Positions 9,745 through 22,230 are shown, counted from the stretch's first letter. The stretch: DNA of 64,000 bases from Mastigamoeba balamuthi (GCA_902651635.1 CACRSC010000273.1:106611-170610), one strand, 5' to 3'. Notes: generated by a model not told the origin, from the sequence alone. Made by a program: numbers and translations.

Positions 9745-12700
9745 ATGAGCAACACGTCGCGCGATCCGACTGACGCCGCGGGCCACGTCCGCAAGGACTC
9801 CGAGTCGTCCTCGTCCTCGTCCTCGTCCAGCTCTTCTTCCTCGTCCTCCTCGAGCGGGTCCGAGAAGAACAGCGTCAAGCCGACGACCCCCGCAACTGCA
9901 CCTGTAGCCGCAGCCGAGCCCGCACCGGCCGCCCCCGCCGAGGCCCCCGCCGCTGCGCCCGCCGCCGCCGTCGCCGCCGCACCGGCCCCGGCCGCCGTCG
10001 AGCAGCCCAAGCCCGCCGAGACGCCCGCAGAGCCCGCCGCGAAGCCCGCAGAGGCCCCCAAGGCCGAGGCGGCGCCAGCAAAGGCGGAGACGGCCGCCAA
10101 GCCCGCCGAGGCAGCCAAGCCCGCGGCGCCGGCCGCCGCTGCGGCCGCGGCGCCCGCAAAGGCCGCCGAGAAGAAGAAGAAGGGGTCCAAGGAGGAGCCG
10201 ACGGAGCCGGTGCGGTTTTAAACACGTGGTCTGTATTTGAACTTGTTTGACGCCCGTTGTGTGCGCGCGCATGGGGGACGGGGGACGCGCGGCCTGCCCT
10301 ATTTTTTGCGGGGGGCGTCGCAGAAGGACGGCTGGAACGACGGAGCGCCGCACAGCGTGCCGCAGGTGTTCCTGCGCACCGTCGCGTGGGCCTCGACGCT
10401 GCCTGCCATCAAGTACGCGCTTTTATCTCTCTCCCACACGAATTTGCTCAACTGAAATTACACTTTTCCGCATCTGATTGACCTTACTCGAATTCCAAAA
10501 CCCGCGCAGCGACGTGACATGGGGCGAGTACCGCACCAAGGCGCTCGAGGTCGCGCGCGCGATCACGGCGTTCAGCGAGGGCCGCGCGCCCCCGGTGCGC
10601 GTGCTGATCTGCTCGGGCAACTGCCCGCAGTGGTTCTACGCGCACACGGGCGCCATCCTGGCGGGCGCCGTGCCCGTCAACGTGCCCAAGACGCTGCTGG
10701 CCAGCCACATCCTCGCCATCGCCCGCGACACCAAGGCCGCGCTCGCCTTCATCGACGCCGAGGCCGCCGAGCGCTTCCGCGCGGTGCGCAAGGAGGCGCC
10801 CGAGCTGCAGGTCGTCCGCATGACCGAGATAGACGCGACCGAGGCCGAGGACGGCGTGCAGGGCTTCGGCGCGTTCGTCGAGGGCTGCGTCAAGGTCACC
10901 GAGGACGCCGTGGTCGCGCGCGCCGAGAAGATCGACCCCCAGGCGCCCTGCGAGGTCGTGTACACGGCGAGCGGCGCCAACGGCGAGTTCCGCGGCGTGA
11001 TCCTCTCGCACGTCAACGTGACGTTCAGCGCGGCGGCGACGGCGGCGTTCATCAAGGCCTCGCGCAAGGACCAGCTCATCTCGTACCTCCCGGCCTGGTC
11101 CATCGCCGAGCAGGTCATCTCGTACCACATGCCCATGCGCATCGGCTGCCACATCACCCTCGCCCCCGCCGACGCCCTCAGGGTACCCGCCCGCCCGCCC
11201 GGCTTTGCCGAATTCATTTGGCTTTGCCTCTAATTCGAATTTGAATTGTATCTTACCAACGCCGCGTCCCTCCCCCCTTCCCCCTGCAGCCGAACACCAC
11301 CTCGCTGATCGAGACGGTGAGGAAGGTCAAGCCGACGGTGTTCTTCGGCGTGCCGCGCGTGTGGGACAAGTTCATGGCGCGCGCGGAGCACGTGCTCGCC
11401 GAGACGGGCGGCCTGGCCAAGAAGCTGCGCAAGTGGGCGTCGAAGAAGGCCATGGTCAGCTCCGAGGTCGCCTACGAGCGCGAGGGCTCGAAGCCCAAGG
11501 GCTACGGCTTCGCCCGCAAGCTCATCTACAGCAAGGTGCGCGAGGACCTCGGCCTCGAGAACGCGCGCTTCCTGGGCTCGTCGGGCTGCCCGCTGAGCGT
11601 CGAGACGCGCGACTTCTTCATCGCGAACGGCCTCGTGGTCAACGAGCTCTTCGGGACGCCCGAGCTCTGCTACGTGGCGCTCGGCGCGCGCCAGCACGAG
11701 TGGCACCGCGGCACCGTCGGCGTGCCGGTGAACAAGCTCATCAACGTGACGGTCGCCGCCGACGGCGAGGTCTGCGTGCAGGGCCCGACGGTGTTCCTCG
11801 GCTACCTCAACGACCCCGAGCTCACGCAGTCGGTGCTCGACAAGGACCGCACGTTCCGCACGGGGTGGACCGGCCGCTGGGTCGAGGTCAAGCACGGCGA
11901 CGCGCACACGGTCAAGCTGCTCGAGCTCACCGGCCGCAAGCGCGCCGTGTACTACACGACGGGCGGCGAGTCGATGTACGTGCCCGCCGTCGAGGAGCGC
12001 CTGCGCTCCATCCCGTCGGTCAAGCAGGCCATCGTCGTCGGCGACGGCATGAAGTACTTCACCGCGCTGTTCGTCGTCGACCAGGAGGCCGCGACGGAGA
12101 TCCTCAAGAACCAGCCGTCGAGCACCTCGCCGCGCGCGGGCGGCAGCGTCTCGCCGTCGCCGGGCGACGAGAACAGGCCGCTGGACGCGTTCCTCCGCGC
12201 AGAGGTCGAGAACATCAACTCGACGCTGCCGCTCTCGCACCGCATCAAGAGGTTCGCTATCGTCCGCGGCGCCGACAACACGATCGTGGCCAGCCCCGAC
12301 ATGGCCGCGCGCAAGGAGCTGTTCACGAAGCTCGACGACGCCATCTGCCGCGTCTACGGCATCCAGAGGAAGAAGCCCGCCGAGGAGAAGAACAAGAAGG
12401 AGAAGAAGCCCAAGGACAACGCCGCCCCCGCTGCTGCCGCCGCCGCCGCCAAGCCCCAGGTCCAGGCAGAGGCCCCCAAGGCCGCTGAGCCCCAGAAGCC
12501 TGCGGAGCCCGCGAAGCCCGCCGAGGCCCCCAAGCCTGCGGAGCCTGCGCAGCCTGCACAGCCCGCAGCCGTGCAGCCCGCAGAGCCCGCAGCGGTTGTC
12601 GCTACCACTGCCGCTGCTGCCCCGGCCCCGGCCAAGAAGGACGAGTCGAGCTCGTCCGAGAGCTCGGAGAGCTCCGAGTCGTCGTCGGAGCACAAGCCCG

Positions 12701-13254
12701 CGGCCGCGGCCGCTGTGGCTGTTGCCGCCGCCCCCGTTGCAGTGGCCGCGGTCGCCGCTGCTCCGGCGCCGGCGCCTGCCCCGGTTGCCGCGCACAAGGA
12801 CGAGGAGAGCAGCTCCGAGTCGTCGTCGTCGTCTTCGGACTCCGAGTCGGAGGACGAGAAGCCCAAGGTCGCCGCTGCCGTCGCCGCCACCGCGGTCGCT
12901 GTCGCCGCCACAGCCGCTGTCGCCGCGGCTGCGTGCGAGTCGGAGGAGTCGGAGGACGAGAGGCCCTCGGTGGCCAAGTCCGCTGCCCCTGTCGCTGCCG
13001 CCCCTGCCGCTGCTGCTGCCGCCGCCGCAGCGCCCGCCAAGAAGGAGGAGACCTCGGAGGACGAGAGCTCGTCTGAGAGCTCGTCCGAGTCTGAGAGCGA
13101 GGAGTCTTCGGAGGAGAGCAGCTCCGAGGAGAGCGAGAGCTCGGAGGACTCGGAGTCGGAGTCTGACTCGGACTCTGACTCGGGGTCGGACAGCGAGAGC
13201 GAGAGCGAGAGCATGAGCAGGAGCGACAGTGACAGCGAGAGCGAGTCGGACTGA
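9745..13254 (+). CDS. Acyl-CoA synthetase-like (ACSBG/long-chain type), degenerate motifs, low-complexity arms
   Basis: Exons 9745-10209, 10324-10412, 10510-11182 and 11290-13254 give 1063 residues. Residues 1-155 are disordered (a long Ser run, then PAEAPK-type repeats). Residues about 156-790 follow the AMP-forming fold of bubblegum/long-chain acyl-CoA synthetases: WNDGAPHSVPQVFL, VTWGEYRTKALEVARAI, PQWFYAHTGAILAGAVPVNV, PTVFFGVPRVWDKF, ARFLGSSGCPLS. The catalytic signatures are altered. The ATP loop TSGTTGxPKG reads TASGANGEFRG near residue 337. The family YGLTE position reads LFGTPEL. The TGD motif reads TGWTGRW, and the hinge region reads GRKRAVYYTTGGESMYVP. Residues about 790-1063 are Ala/Pro stretches alternating with Ser/Asp/Glu blocks. 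Probable non-catalytic relative or highly divergent enzyme; localisation is unknown. Confidence 0.75.
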
Positions 13255-13601
13255 GCGCATGCCACTGACTGTTCTCCAAACACAACAACACCGCCGGGGG
13301 TTGCATTAACCCTCCTCCCTTAAAGAGAACACGAAATACAAATCACACGCACTTCTCTGTCACCGCAGGACACCACCCGGCAATGCACCAAGCTCTGAAC
13401 ATCAAAGAACGAGCCAACTCATTCGCGCTCGGCCTGGGACGTGGACACGGGGCACCGCGCTGGGGTGTGTAAAAATTGCTTTGCTTAGATCTCTGTTCCT
13501 CACCGAGAGATACCTCGCCCGGGGGAATCTCATTGTTTTTTTCTCTTGCGCGCGGTCGCGCTCCATTGTCCTTTTGGCGGCGGCGCGCGTGCAGAGAGAG
13601 A
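13255..13601. other. Intergenic DNA, leader of the cyclin gene
   Basis: About 350 bases without a supported ORF. Includes an AT-rich stretch after 13310 (AAAGAGAACACGAAATACAAATC) and a T-rich stretch near 13530 just upstream of the cyclin ATG at 13602. Confidence 0.35.
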
Positions 13602-15892
13602 ATGCCGAACTGGTACTTCACCAAGCAGGAGCTCGACGCGTGGACGCCGCCCGGCGAGCTGTCGAAGCGCATGGAGGCCTGCTCGTGGATCCAGGACACA
13701 GGCGTCAAGCTCCAAATGTTGTCACTTCTCTCTCCCCCCCACCCCCACCCTTTTCTCCCACCGCGTTTTAAAGACCACCGCGCCGGTTCTCGGCGCGCGG
13801 AACTGACGGGGAGCGCCGCCGCGCAGGCCGCAGCTGACGATCGCCACGGCCATGGTGTTCTTCCACCGGTTCTACACGCGAAACTCCGTCGCCGAGCACG
13901 ACCGATGGGTATTTTTGTCCCCCAAAAAACACGACACAGTTGGTGGGGCCAAAGGCGGCGAGGTGCACGCGTGCTGACGCCCCCGCCTCCGCTCCCCGTC
14001 CCCCCTCCGCGCAGGTCACAGCGACCACGGCGCTGTTCCTCGCGGGCAAGGTGGAGGAGAACCCGCAGAAGCTGCGCAACGTGCTCGCGGTGTCGTACGA
14101 GCTCGCGTACAGGCGCCAGCTGGTCCCCGACAGCCCCGAGTTCATCCGCCTGCGCGAGCGCATCCTCACGTGCGGCCCCCACGCCGGCACCCACATGCGT
14201 GCTGTGTCTGGGCGCGGGCGGGTCACTGTTTCGGAGTTTTCCCTCAGCCCCGGCTGCTCGTCATCCCGGTCTCTCGGGTTTTGCCAACTGCACTAAAGAG
14301 CAGCAAGTCATCCGGAGATTCTGCAAAGCCGGGGATTCTCGTAGAAGATTTCTGATTACATCTCGCTGGAAGAATCTTTTCCCCCTCCTTCCATACATCA
14401 GCACAGCCTCTCATATTTTCCCGCCTTCTGACGCCGTCGCGCAGCTTTGAGCAGACGCTGCTGCACCACCTGGCGTTTGACCTGACGGTGCAGCACCCCT
14501 ACAAGTTCCTGCTCAAGTTTGTGCGGCTGGTGGACGGCAACAGCAACCTCGCGCAGGTCTGCTGGAACTTTGTCAACGACAGCATGCGCACCACGCTCTG
14601 CCTGCGGTTCCGCCCGCACGTCATCGCCGCGGGGGCGCTGTACCTCGGGTCCAAGTTCCTCAAGCAGCAGCTGGCCGTGCCCGGCGACCCGCGCCCCTGG
14701 TGGGAGGTCCTCGAGGTCGCTGTGGCCGACCTGGAGGAGACCACTAAGGTGCCCTCGGACACCCTTGCTCCCAGCCCTCCTCCCTCCTCGCCCCCTCTGC
14801 TCCTCCCCTTTCCCCCCCTGCCCTCTTTAGAGCACCACCGGTGTTGACGCACACTGCTGCTCCCGCGCGGCGTAGTGCATACTGGACCTGTACAACAAGC
14901 CACAGCCCGCACAGCAGCAGGCACAGTCGCCGGCACGGCAGCAGCAGCAGCAGACAAGCTCTGCGGGGTCGCCGCAGACCACACAGCAGGAGCCCCAGCC
15001 CTCCACAGCGTCGCAGGACTCGAGGAAGCCGCCTGCGGACCAGAAGCAGCCCCCGTCCTCGTCCTCCGCGACGGCACAGCAGCAGCAGCCCCAACAGTCC
15101 CAGCAGCAGGCGCCGAGCTCTGCGCAGGGGCAGCAGCAGCAGCCGCAGCCGCAGCCGCAGAAGAGGGAGTCGAGCGGCGAGAGGGCGTCGGAGAGGCCGG
15201 GGTCGCCCAGCAAGTACAAACGACGAGCTGCCGACGACCAGCTGCCCCCGCCCCCCCAGGCGGCGTCGGACCACCACAGACCCTCCGCCGGCGCAGCGCC
15301 CGGGGCAGCGGCGTCGGCGGCAGCAGCGCCGGCAACGGCGGCAGCGGTGCCCGCAGCAGCGCCGTCGAACAGCGGCAGCAGCAACAGCAGCAGCGCAGGC
15401 CACCGCCACATAGAGACGTCGACGAGCCCGCAGAGGGGGCCCGACGGGCAGCCGGCGCCGCCCACGGACGCGCAGAAGGCGGCTGCGCGCGGGGAGAGCT
15501 ACGAGCGGTACCGCCAGCGCGAGAGGGAGCGCGAGCGGGAGCGGCGCGACAGGGACCGCGACAGGGAGGGCCGCGACAGGGAGGGCCGCGACAGGGAGGG
15601 CCGCGACAGAGAGCGCGACCGCGACAGGGACCGCGACCGCAGCCGGGAGCGCGACAGGGAGAGGCCCAGAGACGACCGCGACCGCGAGAGGGAGCGAGAC
15701 AGGGAGCGGGAGCGCGACAGGGACAAGGAGAGGGAGAAGGACAGGCACACGGACGCCGCAGCTGCGGCAACTCCGGCGGCACCGGCGGGGGCTGCAGGCG
15801 GGACGACCGCAGCGGCCGCCGGGGCTTCGCAGGCTGGCGGGGCGGATAGGCACCAGCCGCCGCCGTCGGGCCGCTACCACCCGTACAAGTGA
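13602..15892 (+). CDS. Cyclin T/K-type transcriptional cyclin with Arg/Asp-rich tail
   Basis: Five exons (13602-13717, 13827-13908, 14015-14169, 14445-14748, 14876-15892) give 557 residues; all phases close. The start NWYFTKQEL is the cyclin T/K opening. The cyclin box continues with QLTIATAMVFFHRFY, TALFLAGKVEENPQKLRNVL and LLHHLAFDL. The second fold ends PWWEVLEVAVADLEE, as in cyclins T and K. Such cyclins activate CDK9/CDK12-like kinases on the RNA polymerase II C-terminal domain. The tail is Gln/Pro-rich, then a long run of alternating Arg/Asp/Glu (about residues 440-515), as in cyclin K/L relatives, suggesting nuclear speckle targeting. Intron 3 is unusually long (275 bases) and holds GATTTC/ATCTCG words like those upstream of genes. 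Cyclin L is a less good fit. Confidence 0.85.
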
Positions 15893-16346
15893 GGGCCGGT
15901 GGGCGTCAGTCCCTCCCCCATGCCCCGTGTACGCGCTCGGGGGGGCCCCCTCCTCCCTCGTCGCGGAGCCCTCCTGGGCTCCCTGCGACCGCCTCGCTCC
16001 TCGCCGGTATTTGCACCCCACACAGTGGCCACACACCCGCCCGTTCCCACGACTCCCACCCTTCTGCCCATCGCCTCAACCCGCCACACGTTTGTTTCTC
16101 CCGCCCTCGCGTACGTCTGTCTGCTATTTTTCCCTGGCGTCTTCCGAGTACCCTGTTTCTTAGTTTAATGCCGATTGCGATCTTCGAGACGGACCTTGGA
16201 GTACGGGCACAGTCAGCTTGTGAGCTTGTGCTCACAGACAATCGGAAGTGGGTCAACACTCGACAGAAAGCAAGATACACAGTGCATTTTTCGTGCAGGA
16301 TCTTTTGTGGGCTTGCGGGTCTGCTGACTTGCCAGACTCCACTGCA
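15893..16346. other. Intergenic DNA between cyclin and START genes
   Basis: About 450 bases. No ORF with family features. Pyrimidine-rich near 15960-16140, then an AT-richer part near 16160-16310 leading to the START start codon. Confidence 0.4.
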
Positions 16347-17227
16347 ATGGACAAGCGGAGCGAGTACGAGCGCCTCCTGGAGGAGACGCACGCGGCGGTG
16401 GCGCCCCTGCTGCCCCCCACGACCGATGCCGACTTCGGGTCGGTCGGGTGGAAGCACGTGCACTCGGACGCAGCGGCCGGCGTCTCGGTGTGGACCCGCC
16501 CCTCGCCTGTTTCGCGTGTCGCCATGTTCGCTGCCCGCACGCACGTCAGGACGCTCAGCGCCAGGGACTTTGTCGTGAGGGCGCTGGTGGGCAACGAGCT
16601 GCGCGACCAGTGGAACCCGATGTTCAAGGACTGCGACACGGTCGACTCGTGGGAGGCACGTCTTCCCTGCGCACACAACTGCTCCTCCAGCCAGTCAGCC
16701 TCTGTGGGGGTTGGGTGGGTGGGGGGGTGATTCCTCTACTGCCTCTTTAGAAGGGGTCGTCCATCCCATCTGGGCTGACGTACGTGGATCGCAGGGCACG
16801 GGCGAGCACACCAAGTCCATGCTGCTCGTGCACGAGCGCATGCACAGCGCTGTCGGCGGCGTGGTCGGCCAGAGGGACTACGTGAAGCTGCTCTCGCACT
16901 ACCAGGCCCCCGGGGGCGCCTGGTGCCTCCTGTACCACAGCGTGGACGACGAGCGGGTGCCCCAGGAGAAGGGCTTCGTCCGCGGGTTCGCCAACGCCTC
17001 GGGCACGCGCGCGACGCCCGTCGAGGGGGCGCCTGGCGAGTGCATTGTCGACGCTGTCATCCACACGGACCCCTGCGGGTGGATCCCCGCCTGGGCCATC
17101 ACCAAGGTTCGCTCGCTCGCTCGGGGGCCATCCACCCACGCACGCTCACCGCTGCCGTCGCCAGGGGGTCTCTGGCGAGCTTGCCAACTTCTTCAAGGGC
17201 ATCAACGAGGCTTTCGCACCCAAGTAG
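16347..17227 (+). CDS. START-domain lipid-binding protein
   Basis: Three exons (16347-16659, 16751-17106, 17165-17227) give 243 residues, phases 1 and 0. The whole protein is one StAR-related lipid transfer (START) domain: WKHVHSDAAAGVSVWTR, LVGNELRDQWNPMFKDCD, RDYVKLLSHYQAPGGAWCLLY, GFVRGFANASG, and HTDPCGWIPAWAITK followed by a C-terminal amphipathic helix (GELANFFKGINEAF) that usually closes the lipid pocket. No signal peptide or membrane span, so cytosolic lipid transport or sensing is likely. The ligand cannot be told. Length is normal for a stand-alone START protein. Exon 1 could end slightly differently, but phase supports the stated junction. Confidence 0.85.
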
Positions 17228-17754
17228 CTCTCGCACTGCAGCCGCATTCAGCCACTGTAGACGACGTACTACACATGCTATTCCAGGACAGAAGTGGCGG
17301 GAGGCTTCGGGCGGGACGCGTCCGGGGAATGCCGGGGGGCGCAGCGTGGCTTGGCTTTGAAGACACCAGCTGCTGCCATAGAGTTGCTTCCTCCAGCTTC
17401 CCTCCACTGACCGGCACTACCACTCACGACGTTTGCCACAAAGGTTCTTTTCTTTCCTGCGCTTTGCGGTAACGTCATACGTCTTGCTACAAAAGGACCG
17501 CCATCGTTGGGCTGAATCCTGACTTCGGCCATCGCCAGGTTTCACTCTCGGAGGCCTTTCAGCTCATTGCTGACACACATGCACACACGGAGCCTCCCAT
17601 ATGTGCTCGCCAGCCTCTTCATGGACTTCACATCACCTCTGCACACTTGCAGTACCGGCTCGGGCGTGTGGGAAACGCGACTACGTACATTGCAAGGAGA
17701 CATGTAAGCTGAGTGTTGCTAAATACTGTCGGACATCCGAACTTGCTCAAAGTC
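17228..17754. other. Convergent intergenic region, no gene seen
   Basis: About 530 bases between the 3' ends of the START gene and the gelsolin-like gene. Short ORFs only; no AATAAA found at a convincing distance. Confidence 0.45.
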
Positions 17755-20700
17755 TTAGAAGAGTCCGACAGACTTCTTCAACGGAAGGCGCTTCCACTCG
17801 GGCATCTCCGCGAAGGCGGCCGGCGTCATTCCGAACACGCGCTCGAACTCGTCGTCCTTGAGCCAGCGCTCCAAGTTGGCCCTGTCCACGTGCTCTGGCA
17901 GACTCTTACGGTCCTTGAGCTCCTCGAGCGTGTACTTCTGGCTGTACTGATGCATGAGCTCTACCGCGTTGGTCGCGCTCTGGGACAACACCGTAGACGG
18001 CCCGCCCGGCAGCCGCCACCCGTGGAAGTACGAGGTGAACAGCAGGGGCTCTGACCCGTCCGATATCTGGAAGACCTCGACCTTGCGGCCGTGCTCTGCT
18101 TCCATGACGAACCTCGCGTAGTCCGTCCCCGTCTCCACGGCGATCTTGCGGTACTTGTCCTTGGTCTTGGCCCCCGTCCAGATGAAGACGGTGCTGAACA
18201 AGTCGAAGAGTATCATCGCATCGGGCTTGAGGTCCTGCTGCGTGAACCTCCACAGAGGCTCGGCCCCGAGCACCCCCGTGCGCGTCGTGAAAACGAACGC
18301 TTTGGGCGTCCACGAGGGGTTGACCAGCGACGGGCTGGCGTACTCCGCAGTCCCTCCAACAGCGCCCCAGAACTCCTCTGGCTCCGATCCCTCGACAACG
18401 ACCCTCACAGGGCCATTTGCTTCCTGCAGGCAGAGCAGTGAGAAGAGGCAAGATCGATGTGCTCGCAATACCCCTGTGAGCTGGCGGGCGACATCTTGGG
18501 CAAAGGTAAGTGGGTAGTCCCTGCAATTGGACCCCCTCCAGACGAAGCTCGCTCCCTGAATCAGGACAACGAAGCAGTCCCTCGTGTTCAGACTCTTTGC
18601 CGACTGTTTCAGCGATGGCAGTCAGTAAGGACCCAATGTGCACTACGACCGTACCACAGCGATCTCTATCGCGGTCGTGTTGGACGCGTCGACACCGCGG
18701 ACGTGGTACATCCGTACTGGGGTTGCAGGATCCCCTTCATGCCCACTGTGCACTACAACGTGCCCCAGTAGCTTGCAGAAGTGCGGGGTCTCGTAGCTCT
18801 GCATCAGGCGTACCTGCTGGGCTCCAGGGCACTTCTTGGCCATACTCAGCACGATGGCTGCCGCGGTGCCCTGGTCGATCTTGGGCGAGTCCACGCCCTG
18901 CCAGAAGTAGATCATGTACGAGCGGGCACTTATGCCCCCCAGGAGGTTGTACGAGAACAGGATAATGTACGAGTGCCCGCTGTGGAACTGCCCGTACCTC
19001 TCCTTGGGCACCTCGACCTTCTCCAGCCCCTTGACCCTCCACACCTCTGTAAGGCCCACGAGCGACTCCTCGGCGTTGGACCAGCTAGCATCGGGAGGCC
19101 TCAGGGCGACCATCTTGGCCACATCAATGCGGTCCTGCTTCTTCGACTCGGCGATGTTGCTGATGTACTTCGTCGGGCCCAGCGTGGCGTCGTCTGGCCA
19201 GTTCGCGAACTTCTCCGTGAAGAGGAAGGGCTCCGCTCCTTGGTTGCAACGTACCACCTCTGCGAACTCGGGTCTTCCGGGACCGATTTCAGTCGAGAGC
19301 TGCGCACGTAGGGTCCTCACCTCGGGAGAGACTGAAACAGGTCCTGGGCTGCCGACGTAGCCAGGGAGCGCCGCTCAGGGGGTGCGTTCTTGCCAATCCA
19401 CGCGTATATCTCCGAGCCGCAGTCGAGGATGTAGCACTCGGACGTCTCGAGCATCTCTCTAACGAGCTTCCCGCTGATATGCTGAAGCTCGGAGCCCTCA
19501 CCGCGCACCCAGAGCAGCCGGCACGAGTTCTCCCGCTGCGCCTCGAGCTGCGCGCTCTCCTCCTCGCTTCTGGCGGGGCTTACGGGGCCCTTGCCCCCGA
19601 GCTCCTTCCACAGCACGTAGGCCTCGTCGGGCTCCTGCTTCTCGTTTTCGTCTACGACGACGACCTTAGCGCGGCATCCGCGCGTGCGATTGATCTTGGC
19701 GAGAATGTCCACAGCCTTGCTGCGCTCGAGGCGGTTGCACTTGAACCCGTTCCATTGCACCAGCACGTCCCCGGCATCGAGAATGAACACGGCGTCGCTG
19801 TGCAGACTCTCCCTGCGCGTCGCCACGAGCCACGCGCGGACGCGCCTCCGTCCGATGAGCTCTATCAGCCGTGGGGCCATCCGCGGCTGCTCCTGCGGCG
19901 GCGGAGGGGAAACGCTGGCCTTTTTGAGCGCAGCTTCGGCTGCTGCCCGTGGAAGCTGCGAAGCAATGCGCTCTGCGGTCTGCTCCCTGCTGGCTTCCGC
20001 GCACTTCCTCTCGAGCTCGGAAGCAACTGCTGCTGCGCTGTGCGTTGTAGTTGGCGCCCGGCGTGCTGGGCCCTTCTTGCGCGACGAGCGCTTCCTGCTG
20101 TGCTTTGTTGTGGGTGTCGTCTCCTCCTGGACTGCGGGGGGCGCCTCCTCTGCCACTTCTACCGACTCGCGAGATGGCCCGTCCTCTGCATGTGGTTCTT
20201 CCTGTATGCTGGGTTCCTCCGAAACCTCCTCCTGCTCTGTCCCGGGCTCCACAACCACGGCCGGGGGCTCCGCAGACGGTGTTTGCTGGGGAGAGTCAAT
20301 GCCAACGGGGATCCTGATGGGCTCGACAATGGCGGCTGCGGGATGCTCCTCGCTGAGCTCAGAGTCGCGCTTCCTCTGGGAGTCCTCGAGGCTCTGCTTC
20401 AGCCCCGCAATCTCTCCCTTGAGCGACGCGTTGAGCGCCGTCAACCGGGCGACCTCCTTCTCGAGCAGGGTCGCCTTGCTCACCTCGACCTTGCGCAGGT
20501 CCGAGGAGCGCCTTCGGTGCTTCTGCTCGGTGGCAGTGGCCTCGAACTGCTTCGAGAGCGCCTCCTGCAGCGACACGCAGCGTGCAGCGAGCTTGGCGTT
20601 CTCGCTACGCAGGTTGTCGACCTCCTTGAACGCCTGGACGCTCATCTCCGAGATACCGACGGTGTGCTCTGCCCTGTCGCGAAGCTTCACCTCCTCGGAG

Positions 20701-22230
20701 AGCTCGATTACCTGCGCCTGGAGTTCCTCGATTTGCTGCGCGAGCGATCTGCTCTGCTCCTCTGGGCGGGAATCTTGTCAGTTGATTGCCTCATCCCCTT
20801 CACAGCGGGCAAGGCACCTGCTCTCTCCGCCGCCTCTCTGGATTCGGCCGCATGCTCTTGCAGGCTCTGGCACTGGAGAGTGAGCACCCTCCTGTCTTCC
20901 TCCGCCTCTCTGAGCTGTCCAGTGCGAGTCATACACTTCATCAGTGCGCATCGGAAGAGTGGGCACACCAGCTTCTCGAAGCGGTTGCTTTCGCCCACGT
21001 TCGAGGTCAGGCGGGAGATCCTTGCGTTGGCACTCGCGAGCTCCTCCTCGAGCCTCTGTTCCCTCGCGGTGCGCTCCGCGATCTCCTTCCTCAGCGCCAC
21101 CGACGTCTCCTGCAGCGTCGCCATTTCGGCCTCGAGGTTGCGGATCGCCTGCTGCGCCGCCTCGCCCTCTGCCCTCTCGCCCGCCCGCACCGCGGACTCC
21201 TCCGCCCTCACCACCGCAGCCACCCTGCTGTTGTTCTGCGCCGATCCGGGAACTGCGGGGCCAGGCCCTGCGCCATCACCGACTGTGAAGACGAGAGAGG
21301 ACTGGGAGGACGAGGGGGCGAGGAGGGTACCCGCAGGGGACAGAGTCTCGGCCTCAGCTACGACACGCGAGAGCTCCCCGCAGTGCGCCTTGAGCCTGGC
21401 GACCTCGGCGCGCAGCTGGCGCATCTCTTCGCGCGAGGCCTTCGCGGACGCGAGCTCGTCGCGGTCGACGGCCGCTTTGCGGCTCTTGGCGCGCTCGTGC
21501 TGCAGGGCGTCCCGCGCGGCGCTCAGCTCGCGCTCGAGCTCGCCGACCCGCTTCTCCTGCACCGCGCACCTCGCGACGAGGGACCCGTTCTCGGCGACCA
21601 TGCTCTTGGCGTGCCTGTGCGCCTTTGGGTTTCAACCGGCATTAATCGGCAAATCAAATGCAAACTACTCCAATTCAAAAAACAAACGAAAACGGCAATT
21701 TCTGAGATGATGATGACAGTGTGATCCCAGGGGCGTCTTTTCGGCGGCGTTTCCCACACATCCCCAACCGCTTCGTACCGAGTTGCGGGCCCGTTCCTTC
21801 TGCGAGAACGCTCTGTCGAGCTTGTCTCTCTCCTGGCTCTCCTCTCTCAGCTCGCCCCTGAGCCTCTCGATCTGGTCGCCGTCACGGCAGGTAGGATCTG
21901 CTCAGCACTGCGCTCTGGAGTATCCCCAGAAGGGCGTGTATTGCGCACAGCCATCTCCAGCGACCTGATCGACTTCTCCTGCTCGCGGTTTGTCTCCTCG
22001 AGCTGGTCTCTCTGCGCGCTCTCGGCCTGGGCCAGCCAGCCCCAATCCGCAATGGTGGGATATCAAATGCAAGGGGATGAGGCGAAGCAAACGAGACCGG
22101 GGAAGGAAGACGTCCGGGAGCGGACCTTGAGGCTGGCCTGAAGCTGCAGGATCTGGGTGACCAGCTCCTTGCGAGGGGCGTTCTGGAGGCCCGGGACCTC
22201 GCCGGCGATCGGGGGCACAAGGCGGATCAT
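17755..22230 (-). CDS. Coiled-coil, gelsolin-repeat, villin-headpiece actin-binding protein
   Basis: Eight exons give 1308 residues with every phase closing: 22230-22126, 22011-21949, 21871-21779, 21622-20818, 20761-19321, 19273-18655, 18603-18472, 18423-17755. Residues about 10-470 are long coiled coil (QLEETNREQEKSIRSLEM, REEMRQLRAEVARL). A Pro/Ser/Glu and basic linker follows (RKRSSRKKGPARR). Then come gelsolin-like repeats: DAVFIL-DAGDVLVQWNG, CYILDCGSEIYAWIGKNA, RPEFAEVVRCNQGAEPFLF, QFHSGHSYIILFSYN with SYMIYFWQG, DCFVVLIQGASFVWRG, and FDLFSTVFIWTGA. The last about 65 residues are a villin headpiece (EHVDRANLERWLKDDEFERVFGM ... LKKSVGLF). Family knowledge: calcium-regulated severing, capping or bundling of actin filaments. 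The coiled coil implies oligomers. Cytoplasmic; no signal peptide. Confidence 0.88.

Noticed and set aside
11230-13260. 676-residue minus-strand ORF opposite the synthetase-like gene
   Set aside because: It is the antisense shadow of a GC-rich coding exon; composition is Arg/Leu/Gly repeats with no domain, while the plus strand has a clear family.
15499-15750. Ser/Leu/Arg-repeat minus-strand ORF
   Set aside because: Complement of the cyclin Arg/Asp tail.
16751-16795. A 15-base intron candidate GTACGTGGATCGCAG in the START gene
   Set aside because: Too short to splice; the frame is open through it, so it is kept as exon.
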